A DNA stretch of 17,087 bases from JBNJGT01 sp964473285 (GTDB lineage: Archaea > Nanobdellota > Nanobdellia > Woesearchaeales > JACJVW01), in contig CAYYOI010000031.1 of the NCBI GenBank assembly GCA_964473285.1, forward strand, positions 1 to 17,087. Reading direction: 5' to 3'. The notes beneath the pieces are model-generated. The model worked only from the letters and a program-made list of their open reading frames with translations. It made no database searches and was not told the origin of the DNA. Both the position numbers and the translations under genes were made by a program. Positions 1 through 6,869 of this stretch are shown here, piece after piece (positions within the stretch are counted from its first letter, which is position 1; each line of letters begins with the position of its first letter).

Positions 1-126
1 ATATGGTATCCTACTATTTTGATATATATTTTCTACTATTTTTTAGAAAAACTCGATTTGGCTTGTATTTGTTCCTGAATGTTTGTTATGGTAAGAGATC
101 AAAATGTGGACTGATTCTCAAAGGTT
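1..126. other. AT-rich upstream region of the first gene
   Basis: This non-coding stretch is AT-rich. It contains a TATA-like GATATATATTTT at about 20-31 and two copies of CTACTATTTT (11-20 and 33-42) flanking that element. If the TATA-like site is used on the plus strand, transcription would start near 52-55 and give a leader of about 75 bases. That would be unlike the mostly leaderless promoters elsewhere in the window. The reading frame of the first gene is closed by a TGA at 112-114, so that gene does not begin further upstream. Confidence 0.35.
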
Positions 127-480
127 ATGTATGACACTATGCTCCAGTTGGTAGGAATGCGCATTGATGAGAATCTTAAGTATGTTCCAGTTGAGATTGA
201 AGTTGAGAGGAGTCCTGATAATTATTATATGAGTATTTTTGAGGATGGCCTGCAGAGAAGGGTGTATGTGTATCCGGGTTCATACGAAGAGGGTGCTTTC
301 CTGGGTGATGTGCTTGAGGAGGTTATTTTCCATAGAAGAAGGGGGCCTTATATAAGCGTGAGCAGGATGAGAACAATGGGTTTTCCAGAGGATGTATACA
401 ATACAGGGCTCAGTGACTGGGAGGATTTCATGGAGAATCTCTTTGAGCGCAGGCGAGAGTATTTTAAACCTAAAGATTAA
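127..480 (+). CDS. hypothetical protein, 117 aa, upstream of SepCysS
   Basis: I do not recognise this protein. It is a soluble, acidic protein of 117 residues with no signal peptide, membrane segment, Cys/His metal site or P-loop. The N-terminal half looks like alternating beta strands (for example VPVEIEVERS, then RRVYVYPGSY). The C-terminal half looks helical and ends in a charged segment. The ATG at 127 is the first after an in-frame stop at 112; ATGs at 139 and 157 are alternatives. Codon use resembles that of its neighbours, and there is no long overlapping alternative, so it is probably a real gene. It ends in TAA 26 bases before SepCysS on the same strand, so the two may be co-transcribed. 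Any role in tRNA-dependent cysteine formation is inferred from position only. It is much shorter than SepCysE (around 200 aa), and I see no clear likeness to it. Confidence 0.65.
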   Translation: MYDTMLQLVGMRIDENLKYVPVEIEVERSPDNYYMSIFEDGLQRRVYVYPGSYEEGAFLGDVLEEVIFHRRRGPYISVSRMRTMGFPEDVYNTGLSDWEDFMENLFERRREYFKPKD

Positions 481-506
481 TAAGGAATTGGTTCTTTTTT
501 TTATAC

Positions 507-1604
507 ATGCAACGAAAGACTAAAGGTATAACTATCAACCCGTTGCAGACAGGAGGCCTGTTGACGGATGAAGCGAAGGAGACACTGGTTGAGTTTGGTG
601 ATGGGTATGCTATCTGTGATTTCTGTAAGGGAACACTTGATAAGATAGATAATCCTCCGATCAGGCAATTTGTTCATGAGACGCTTCCTGCTTTTCTTGG
701 AGCTGATGCTGCGCGTGTGACTCACGGGGCAAGGGAGGGAAAATTCAGTGTCATGCATACCTTTACAAAGCCGGGAGATGTCATTCTTATTGATGGTAAT
801 GCGCATTACAGTACAGTGGTTGCTGCGGAGCGTGCAGGCCTGAAGATAATTAAGGTGCCTCATTCAGGTGAGCCTGAGAGGATATTGAATGTTGAGGATT
901 TCATACCGCTTATCAAAGAGCATTCTCCTAAAATGATACTTCTTACCTATCCAGACGGAAACGTGGGTAATCTGCCGGATGCAAAAAGGCTGGGAGAGAT
1001 TGCAAAGGAGCATGGTGTACTTTATGTGGTGAACGGGGCTTATGCGATAGGCAGGATGCCGATCTCACTAGGTGAGATAGGTTGTGATTTTCTTATCGGA
1101 AGCGGCCATAAGAGCATGGCTGCAAGCGGGCCTGTAGGGGTTCTTGCGACGAAGAAGGAGCATGCAGAAAGGTTGTTTGTTGAGTCAAGCCATAAAGGAA
1201 AAGAGCTTGAGTGCCTTGGCTGCGGTGTCAGAGGGGTGCCTCTGCTTACATTGATGGCTTCATTCCCTCATGTGCAGGAGAGGGTGAAACACTGGGATGA
1301 GGAAGTGAAGAAAGCACAGTGGTTCTCTGAGAGATTTGAGGCATTGCATCCTGGAATCAAGCAAAAGGGAGAGAAGCCGCATCGGCATGACCTGATGATG
1401 TTTGATACTGATGTGTTCTATGAGATCTCAGAAAAGCATCCGAAGAAACGTGGCTTCTTGTATCATGAGCTAAAGAAGAACGGGATCTTTGGGGTGAAGC
1501 ATGGTCTGACTCAATCCATGAAGATATCCACTTATGGGATAAGCAAGAAAGACCTGGAAAGGATACTCAAAGTCTTTGAGGATATTATCAGGACTTACGC
1601 TTAG
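507..1604 (+). CDS. pscS: O-phosphoseryl-tRNA(Cys):Cys-tRNA synthase (SepCysS)
   Basis: This PLP-dependent enzyme converts Sep-tRNA(Cys), made by SepRS, into Cys-tRNA(Cys) using a sulfur donor. The N-terminus carries the family's NPLQTGG segment (residues 11-17) followed by a CDFC pair (C37, C40). The PLP lysine is K202 in GSGHKSMAASGP. A further cysteine pair lies in ECLGCGVRG (C236, C239). In characterised archaeal SepCysS, three cysteines equivalent to C37, C40 and C239 are essential for sulfur transfer, and all are present. TYPDGN (147-152) and NGAYAIGRMP (176-185) are also typical. At 365 aa it is about full length and begins at the usual place, so the ATG at 507 is well supported. It ends in TAG and overlaps the convergent cysS by 17 bp. 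A TTTTAAAC near 462-469 could provide a private promoter, but read-through from the 117-aa gene is equally possible. Confidence 0.95.
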   Translation: MQRKTKGITINPLQTGGLLTDEAKETLVEFGDGYAICDFCKGTLDKIDNPPIRQFVHETLPAFLGADAARVTHGAREGKFSVMHTFTKPGDVILIDGNAHYSTVVAAERAGLKIIKVPHSGEPERILNVEDFIPLIKEHSPKMILLTYPDGNVGNLPDAKRLGEIAKEHGVLYVVNGAYAIGRMPISLGEIGCDFLIGSGHKSMAASGPVGVLATKKEHAERLFVESSHKGKELECLGCGVRGVPLLTLMASFPHVQERVKHWDEEVKKAQWFSERFEALHPGIKQKGEKPHRHDLMMFDTDVFYEISEKHPKKRGFLYHELKKNGIFGVKHGLTQSMKISTYGISKKDLERILKVFEDIIRTYA

Positions 1605-3027
1605 ACACTGAGTACCCGTCAATCGTGTCCTTGATTTCAAAGCCTTTCTCTTTTATCTCATCACGGATCTTGTCTGCGGTCTTGAAATCTTTGTTGGCTC
1701 TTGCTTCTTTTCTTTTTTCAGCAAGGTAGGTTATCTCTTTTGGTATCTCTTCTTTTTCAAATATATCAAGGACCTGGTTGAAATTATCCATAGTCTCCAG
1801 GAGCTTTTGGGCGTCTGCCTTGGAAATATGTTCCTGCTTGTAGACGTAGTTGTAGAAATCAAAGACTACGGCAAGGGCTTTTGACATGTTGAGATCGTCA
1901 TTGAGGGCTTCCAGGAACTGTGTACTAAACTCTTCTATCTTTTTGCCTGAAAGGTTATTATCATCTCCACTTCGTGATTCCAGGTACTTTTTCAGTTCAT
2001 TGAGTTTTTTGATGTTCTTTTCTGCAGCATGGAGAGAATCAAAGGTAAGGTTCATATTAAGGCGGTAGTTGACACTCAAAAGCGCGTATCTTATCGCCAG
2101 TGGACTGAACCCTTTGTTGATCAGGTCAGTAACACTGAAAAAATTGCCTTCAGACTTTGACATCTTCTTTCCATTTATCATTAGATGCTTTACATGAAGC
2201 CAATAGTTGATGAATTTCTTATTGGTTGCACCTTCAGATTGCGCGATCTCACATTCGTGATGGGGAAATACGTTGTCCTCACCACCTGTGTGTATGTCTA
2301 TGGTCTGGAAACCTTCAGGATCAAGCTCAGGTCTGAATGCATTGGTCAAGTACTTGAATGACATTGCTGTGCATTCGATGTGCCAGCCAGGATAGCCTTT
2401 TCCCCAGGGGGAATCCCATTGCAGGAGATGACGTTCGTCACGTATCCAAAGTGCAAAGTCGCCCCGGTTTCTTTTTTCAGGATTGACATCTATGCGGGCT
2501 CCTGCCTGGAGACTCTTTATGTCGTTGCCTGAGAGTTTTCCGTAATCCTCTTTTTTTGTGATGTCGAAATAAACAGTGCCGTTGACTTCATATGCGTATC
2601 CATTATTCATCAATGCTTTTGTTATCTCTATTATCTCGGGGACATGCTCGGTTGCTTTTGGGAATGCTTTTGGTTCTTTGAGGCGCATCTTGTAGAACTC
2701 GTCGAAGAATTTTTTGGCATAGCGTCTTGAGACCTCAAGGGGTGTAATGTTTTCTTCTTTTGCAGTCTTTAGTATCTTATCTTCCCGTGAATCTTCATTA
2801 TCATCCACCATGTGACCTACATCTGTGAGATTTATCACCTGGTCAACCTCATAGCCATTGAGTTCAAGTGTCCTTCTTAGGATGTCGGCAAATACATATG
2901 CCCGAAAGTTTCCTATGTGGACATCCTTGTAGACTGTAGGCCCGCAATTATACATCCTGACCCTGGACTCTACTGGTATGAATTTCTCAGGTCTTCTGGT
3001 AATTGTATTATAGATTGTTAATGCCAT
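1588..3027 (-). CDS. cysS: cysteinyl-tRNA synthetase (CysRS)
   Basis: This class I synthetase joins cysteine directly to tRNA(Cys). The protein has 479 residues, the normal length. It shows the HIGH-type motif HIGN (37-40), the KMSKS loop (288-292) and the zinc ligands expected for the family: C28 in NCGPTVY, C219 in HIECTAM, and H256 and E260 in FPHHECEIAQ. The C-terminal region (about 390-479) has the usual helical DALR-type and tRNA-binding character. The gene is intact and nothing suggests decay. It is notable because it lies between the genes for the alternative route, overlapping SepCysS tail to tail and diverging from SepRS. The start (MALTIYNT) is the family's normal N-terminus and lies about 26 bases from a TTTATAAA box, implying a leaderless mRNA. 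Confidence 0.97.
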   Translation of the reverse strand: MALTIYNTITRRPEKFIPVESRVRMYNCGPTVYKDVHIGNFRAYVFADILRRTLELNGYEVDQVINLTDVGHMVDDNEDSREDKILKTAKEENITPLEVSRRYAKKFFDEFYKMRLKEPKAFPKATEHVPEIIEITKALMNNGYAYEVNGTVYFDITKKEDYGKLSGNDIKSLQAGARIDVNPEKRNRGDFALWIRDERHLLQWDSPWGKGYPGWHIECTAMSFKYLTNAFRPELDPEGFQTIDIHTGGEDNVFPHHECEIAQSEGATNKKFINYWLHVKHLMINGKKMSKSEGNFFSVTDLINKGFSPLAIRYALLSVNYRLNMNLTFDSLHAAEKNIKKLNELKKYLESRSGDDNNLSGKKIEEFSTQFLEALNDDLNMSKALAVVFDFYNYVYKQEHISKADAQKLLETMDNFNQVLDIFEKEEIPKEITYLAEKRKEARANKDFKTADKIRDEIKEKGFEIKDTIDGYSVSKRKS

Positions 3028-3049
3028 TTAGTCAATGAAGTAATGTTCA

Positions 3050-3057
3050 TTTATAAA
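3050..3057 (-). promoter_or_regulatory. TATA box of cysS
   Basis: TTTATAAA is centred about 26 bases upstream of the cysS ATG on the minus strand. Archaeal TATA boxes sit about 25-27 bases before the transcription start, so the mRNA would begin at or very near the ATG. No Shine-Dalgarno sequence is visible. The box is self-complementary, so its strand is assigned by distance to the gene. Confidence 0.6.
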
Positions 3058-3068
3058 ATTTGGTAAGA

Positions 3069-3076
3069 TTTATATA
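3069..3076 (+). promoter_or_regulatory. TATA box of SepRS gene
   Basis: TTTATATA is centred about 26 bases before the ATG at 3099, again predicting a leaderless transcript. It lies 11 bp from the cysS TATA box, so two preinitiation complexes would compete or be coordinated in this 71-bp divergent intergenic region. Confidence 0.6.
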
Positions 3077-3098
3077 CAGTCTCCTCTTAATCTTTCTC

Positions 3099-4589
3099 AT
3101 GTTTGATGTCCAGAAAATCAAGGAACAGGCTTCAAAGGATTTTGAGAAGACCTGGCGTGAGACCGTAGATCTGATACCAAAGAATACAAGTATAACACTT
3201 GGGAAGGGGAAACCTAACCTGTTTCGTGACATGGTTGAAAGGTGTCGAAAGCTTCTAATTGAGATGGGATTTTGTGAGATGGAAAACAAGACAATGATAC
3301 CTGCTGATGAGGTATATCTTCAGTATGGTCCTGAGGCTCCGGTCATCCTTGATAGGGCTTATTATCTTGCAAAACTTCCAAGGCCTGATATAGGGCTTTC
3401 AGATGATAAGATCAGGCAGATAGAGGAAATAATAGGAGAATTTGACAGTGATGTCCTGCGGGAGATATTGCGTTCATACAAGAAAGGGGATATAGAAGGG
3501 GATGATTTCGTGGAAGAGCTGGTAGTAAGGCTGGGGATACCTACAGACAAGGCTACCCTGGTGGTAGAGGAAGTCTTCCATGAGTTCAAGGAGCTTTCTC
3601 CCCAACCAACATCTCTTACTCTAAGGACGCACATGACTGGTGCATGGTACAAGACCCTTGCTGCTTTGCAGGATCACAGGGATTTTCCTCTTGCTCTTTT
3701 CTCTGTTGGTCCTCGTTACAGGAATGAACAAAAGGAAGATAACGGGCACCTGAGGGTGCATAATTCTGCGTCAATGGTCATAATGGATCCTGATATGTCT
3801 CTTGAAGCTGGAAAAGAGATCGTTAAGCAGTTCTTGCTGAAGCTTGGGTTCTCGGATGTCTGTTATGAGGTAAAGAAAGGGACCTCTAAGTATTATGCAA
3901 AAGACCTGGAGGAAGAGGCTTTTGTAAAGATAGGGGACAAGTGGCTTGAGATAGGGGATATTGGAATGTACTCAGTTATCTCACTTGCCCAGTATGGTAT
4001 AAAGTATCCAGTGTTCAATGCAGGCTTTGGGGTTGAGCGCTTGTGCATGGTCCTTAATTCTATATCTGATATCCGTGAACTGGTGTATCCGCAGTTTGGT
4101 AAGGAAAGCTTTAGTGATGAAGAGATTGCACATTCTGTATATTATGTGAAAGAGCCACAGACTGAGAGAGGAAAGATGATTGCTGATGGAGTCGAAGCTG
4201 CAGCACGTGCATGCAAGGACATGACTGCGCCATGCGAGAAGGTTGCCTATGAGGACAGTACAATATGTGTTAAGCTGCAGGAGAAAGAAGAAGGAAAGAA
4301 GCTTTTGGGGCCAGCATGCATGAATGAGTTGTATGTGAAGGATGGCTGCATATCATGCAAAGAAGGAATCCCTGTCAACAAATCCATTATCCAGGCGCTT
4401 TCCAAGGCTGTTGCCAGGGAGACAGAGATCACATCAGAAGATTTCACTTATAATGTGAAGATCGCAAAATCATTGCCCCAGGTGAACATGCAGATACCAA
4501 GGGAGGTCTCATTGTTCATACAACAGAAACAGTATACTATAGATGTATCAGGGCCGGTGTTCATGGAAGTCGAAATCCACTACAAGTGA
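3099..4589 (+). CDS. sepS: O-phosphoseryl-tRNA(Cys) synthetase (SepRS)
   Basis: This class II synthetase charges tRNA(Cys) with O-phosphoserine, the first step of tRNA-dependent cysteine formation; SepCysS at 507-1604 supplies the second. Recognisable family segments include QYGPEAPVILDR (75-86), LPRPDIGLS (93-101) and LTLRTHMTGAWYKTL (173-187). The class II motif 2 region RYRNEQKEDNGHLRVHNSAS lies at 206-225 and motif 3, NAGFGVERL, at 307-315. The C-terminal 150 or so residues match the anticodon-recognition part. At 496 aa it is slightly shorter than many family members (about 530-540). I chose the ATG at 3099 because MFDVQKIKE matches the usual N-terminus and sits 26 bases after a TATA box; an upstream in-frame start at 3060 would include the promoter. 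The 3' end overlaps the convergent cca gene by 42 bp. Confidence 0.96.
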   Translation: MFDVQKIKEQASKDFEKTWRETVDLIPKNTSITLGKGKPNLFRDMVERCRKLLIEMGFCEMENKTMIPADEVYLQYGPEAPVILDRAYYLAKLPRPDIGLSDDKIRQIEEIIGEFDSDVLREILRSYKKGDIEGDDFVEELVVRLGIPTDKATLVVEEVFHEFKELSPQPTSLTLRTHMTGAWYKTLAALQDHRDFPLALFSVGPRYRNEQKEDNGHLRVHNSASMVIMDPDMSLEAGKEIVKQFLLKLGFSDVCYEVKKGTSKYYAKDLEEEAFVKIGDKWLEIGDIGMYSVISLAQYGIKYPVFNAGFGVERLCMVLNSISDIRELVYPQFGKESFSDEEIAHSVYYVKEPQTERGKMIADGVEAAARACKDMTAPCEKVAYEDSTICVKLQEKEEGKKLLGPACMNELYVKDGCISCKEGIPVNKSIIQALSKAVARETEITSEDFTYNVKIAKSLPQVNMQIPREVSLFIQQKQYTIDVSGPVFMEVEIHYK

Positions 4590-5741
4590 TTTTACTTTTT
4601 CTTTTACATAAGGGTCTGTTTCCATGGCCCTGAATAATTCTTGTGGGTTCTTGTATCTGCTTTTTACTTTTGCATAAAGGCGGCCATCCTTTATGAAGGC
4701 GTCAGGGTGCTTTTCTTTGAACCTTTCTGCATCTTTCTCTGCGTCCAGGGGAGGGCCGGTCTTGATGAAACTGTCTTTGGTCTCTTGCTTTACAGCGTAT
4801 GCAAGGTAAGCCTTGTCGTTGAATTCCCAGTCTGAATCGATGAGTCTGAAATCATGGAATTCCAGTTGTTTTGCAATGTACTGGTAAACTTTTCTTATCT
4901 TGCATCCGATAACATCCTTTTTTCCTTTCAGGGGTTCTATTGTTATCAGTGTGACATTCTCTTTTGTGGTTAGTCTTTGGGAGAGAGGTTTTTTTATGAA
5001 CCAGGATTCGCCAGGGGATTTCAGGTATCCTGTTGCAATGGAACGAAAGAGATCATATTTCTCTTTGCTTAGGGATGCTGCTGCATTTCTTCCCGGGTCC
5101 ACAGGATCGATAAGTATCAAGGGGCTTATCTTTGACTCGTTTATCTCATGGACTGGGTCTTTGTGATGACCTTCTATATCAATTATTGTCTGCTCATTCC
5201 ATCCTGATGCAGCCTTCAGCAGCGGTTCAAAACCCTTGTAAAAAATAGTGAGTATCTCCAGGCAATAACCGGATAACCCCTGGATGTATGATTCTGCGCC
5301 ATAGACCTTCTGGGCTTTTGCAAAAGCTTTTGAAAGTCTTATCTCATCAGCCATTTCCCTGTGCTGTTGTACCCAGGCAACATGTAGTGGACTTACATCG
5401 GTTATGTTATGGGCCTGGTCTGCAGAATCAATCTTTACTATCGGTATTATCTCCACCAGATATCCGTCTACTATTACCTGGAAATAGTCCCTGCTTCCAT
5501 GCACGCGGGTGTAATCAAATCCGCAGTCACCTAGTGTATTTTCAAGCTGTTCTGAGATATGGTCTTCCTTTGGAAAACGGACGAAGAGATCGATGTCCTG
5601 GGCTTTTCGAAGCCAGGTGTCTTTTGCTATGCTTCCGCCGACAAAAACCTCGTGCCTGGTTGAGATAGGTCCAACTACCTTGTCTATTGCAGCCTGGATA
5701 CGGTCTCTGTCTTCTTTTGTTGGGCGGAGCTTTTCTATCAT
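4548..5741 (-). CDS. cca: archaeal (class I) CCA-adding tRNA nucleotidyltransferase
   Basis: This enzyme adds or repairs the 3'-terminal CCA of tRNAs without a nucleic acid template. The nucleotidyltransferase signature is clear: GGS (35-37) followed by DIDLF (49-53), giving metal-binding D49 and D51. The third carboxylate is in VEIIP, where E97 stands in the place usually held by Asp (VDVVP in the Archaeoglobus enzyme). Later family segments are present: LSGYCLEIL, WNEQTIIDIEG and LIDPVDPGRNAAAS. At 397 aa it is somewhat shorter than the usual 430-450. The ATG at 5741 gives the expected N-terminus and lies 27 bases from a TATA box. It is the fourth tRNA gene in the block. Its last 14 codons overlap the end of SepRS on the opposite strand. 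Confidence 0.95.
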   Translation of the reverse strand: MIEKLRPTKEDRDRIQAAIDKVVGPISTRHEVFVGGSIAKDTWLRKAQDIDLFVRFPKEDHISEQLENTLGDCGFDYTRVHGSRDYFQVIVDGYLVEIIPIVKIDSADQAHNITDVSPLHVAWVQQHREMADEIRLSKAFAKAQKVYGAESYIQGLSGYCLEILTIFYKGFEPLLKAASGWNEQTIIDIEGHHKDPVHEINESKISPLILIDPVDPGRNAAASLSKEKYDLFRSIATGYLKSPGESWFIKKPLSQRLTTKENVTLITIEPLKGKKDVIGCKIRKVYQYIAKQLEFHDFRLIDSDWEFNDKAYLAYAVKQETKDSFIKTGPPLDAEKDAERFKEKHPDAFIKDGRLYAKVKSRYKNPQELFRAMETDPYVKEKVKSLVVDFDFHEHRP

Positions 5742-5763
5742 GCATTTAAAAACCCTATAGCTC

Positions 5764-5771
5764 TATAAAAA
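5764..5771 (-). promoter_or_regulatory. TATA box of cca
   Basis: On the minus strand this reads TTTTTATA, centred about 27 bases before the cca ATG, consistent with a leaderless transcript. It shares a 72-bp divergent intergenic region with the antiporter promoter, the same layout as the cysS/SepRS pair. Confidence 0.5.
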
Positions 5772-5783
5772 ACCATCGAAACA

Positions 5784-5791
5784 TTAATATA
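5784..5791 (+). promoter_or_regulatory. TATA box of antiporter gene
   Basis: TTAATATA is centred about 26 bases before the ATG at 5814. A purine-rich GGAAGG at 5802-5807 could act as a weak ribosome binding site if initiation occurs further upstream, but the spacing favours a leaderless or nearly leaderless mRNA. Confidence 0.45.
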
Positions 5792-5813
5792 GAGAATTTC
5801 TGGAAGGTCTGGT

Positions 5814-6869
5814 ATGGATATCCTGGTGGTGAGTTCGCTTTCGTATGTGTTTGTTGCGGTGGTTCTGGCGCTTGCTATACGTAAGTTCCTGCTTGTGCCT
5901 GTGCGATTGCTGCTTCTTATAAGTGGAATTGTCTTGGGTTCAATCACTCTCAACGGGCTTGACCTGATAACTGTGCCAGGAGCCGGTATTGAGCTTTTTA
6001 CAGGAATCCTGCTTTCCATGCTGGTATATGACGTGTTCTCGCGGTTCCGGCCTATGTATCATGACAGTATCCATGACCATAGCCTGTCTATCCTTGTTTT
6101 ACAATTAGGTGCCTTATGCCTGTTTCTGACATTGTTCTTTATGCTTTTCTTTGATTTTATCTCTGCATTGCTCTTCTCAGTGCTATTGCTGTCCATCACT
6201 CAGTTTGATATTGATGTCAAACAGATGTATCGGCATTTCCTGCGTGAAGAATCTGTTCTTTCAAATGTCTTGATGCTTGCGCTTTTTGTCCCTTTGTTCC
6301 TGATACAGTCTGAAGCTAATGCATTGTATATGATCGGGACCGGTATGGGGGTTGGCTTGTTGATGGGGCTGCTTTTCTTCCGCTTGATGCGGCTTAGCGG
6401 GCAGATGGGCACATTATTCCTGTTAGTTGTCGCAACATACCTATTGGCAGAAAACCTTGGGGGAATGGGTATAGTTTCCACGGCAGTGCTTGGGCTTTTC
6501 TTTGGCAACACGAGAAAGAAGCAGGAACTCTTTGAATTCTCTGCAACCCTTGCTTATGTTGTGGAGGTAATATTGTTCGTGATTGTAGGGATTGTGATTC
6601 CTGTGGAGTTCACCCCCTCAACGCTTCTGATCTCGTTTGGGGCAGTAATGGTCTATTACATGGTGCGTTTCCTTATCATCAATCTTACTCATTTTGAATT
6701 CAGGGAGCGTCTTTACATGTCTTTTTGTGCGCCAAAGGGTACGTTTGTCATAGGTTTGCTATTGTTCTTGCCTATGTATCCTTTCTCGGGGATCGGTGTC
6801 TTGGTTGTAATGTGGAGCCTTATCATATCGTTTATAACTGCTGCAAATGAAAGGAGGATTGTAGGATGA
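5814..6869 (+). CDS. CPA-family cation/proton antiporter-like membrane protein
   Basis: This is an integral membrane protein of 351 aa with about 10-12 hydrophobic segments spread over the whole length and no large soluble domain. Family-like features are GMGIVSTAVLGLFFGN (217-232), EVILFVIVGIVIP (251-263), the conserved arginine region VRFLI (284-288) and RERLYMSFCAPKGTF (297-311), which matches the late-helix E-R-L...G-x-x-G segment of NhaP/KefB-type exchangers. The two ion-binding motifs are not canonical. Where CPA1 proteins have T-D-P this has TQF (129-131), and where they have E-S-L-x-N-D it has ESVLSN (146-151), so the essential Asp is Asn. Either it moves ions by a different mechanism or it is not an exchanger. 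It is shorter than most family members (around 390-420). Its stop overlaps the next start (ATGA), so it is translationally coupled to the endonuclease-like gene. Confidence 0.8.
   Translation: MDILVVSSLSYVFVAVVLALAIRKFLLVPVRLLLLISGIVLGSITLNGLDLITVPGAGIELFTGILLSMLVYDVFSRFRPMYHDSIHDHSLSILVLQLGALCLFLTLFFMLFFDFISALLFSVLLLSITQFDIDVKQMYRHFLREESVLSNVLMLALFVPLFLIQSEANALYMIGTGMGVGLLMGLLFFRLMRLSGQMGTLFLLVVATYLLAENLGGMGIVSTAVLGLFFGNTRKKQELFEFSATLAYVVEVILFVIVGIVIPVEFTPSTLLISFGAVMVYYMVRFLIINLTHFEFRERLYMSFCAPKGTFVIGLLLFLPMYPFSGIGVLVVMWSLIISFITAANERRIVG

Noticed and set aside
127..480. The 117-aa protein as SepCysE
   Set aside because: It is about half the expected length and I see no shared motif. The neighbour relation alone is not enough to name it.
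495..502. Eight-T run just before SepCysS as a terminator of the 117-aa gene
   Set aside because: It lies 5 bases before the SepCysS ATG, where termination would compete with the next gene's own 5' end. It may be incidental; position alone does not decide.
501..863. Minus-strand frame of 120 codons opposite the SepCysS start
   Set aside because: It is antisense to a well-supported gene, has low-complexity composition and no promoter, and is a shadow of the real frame.
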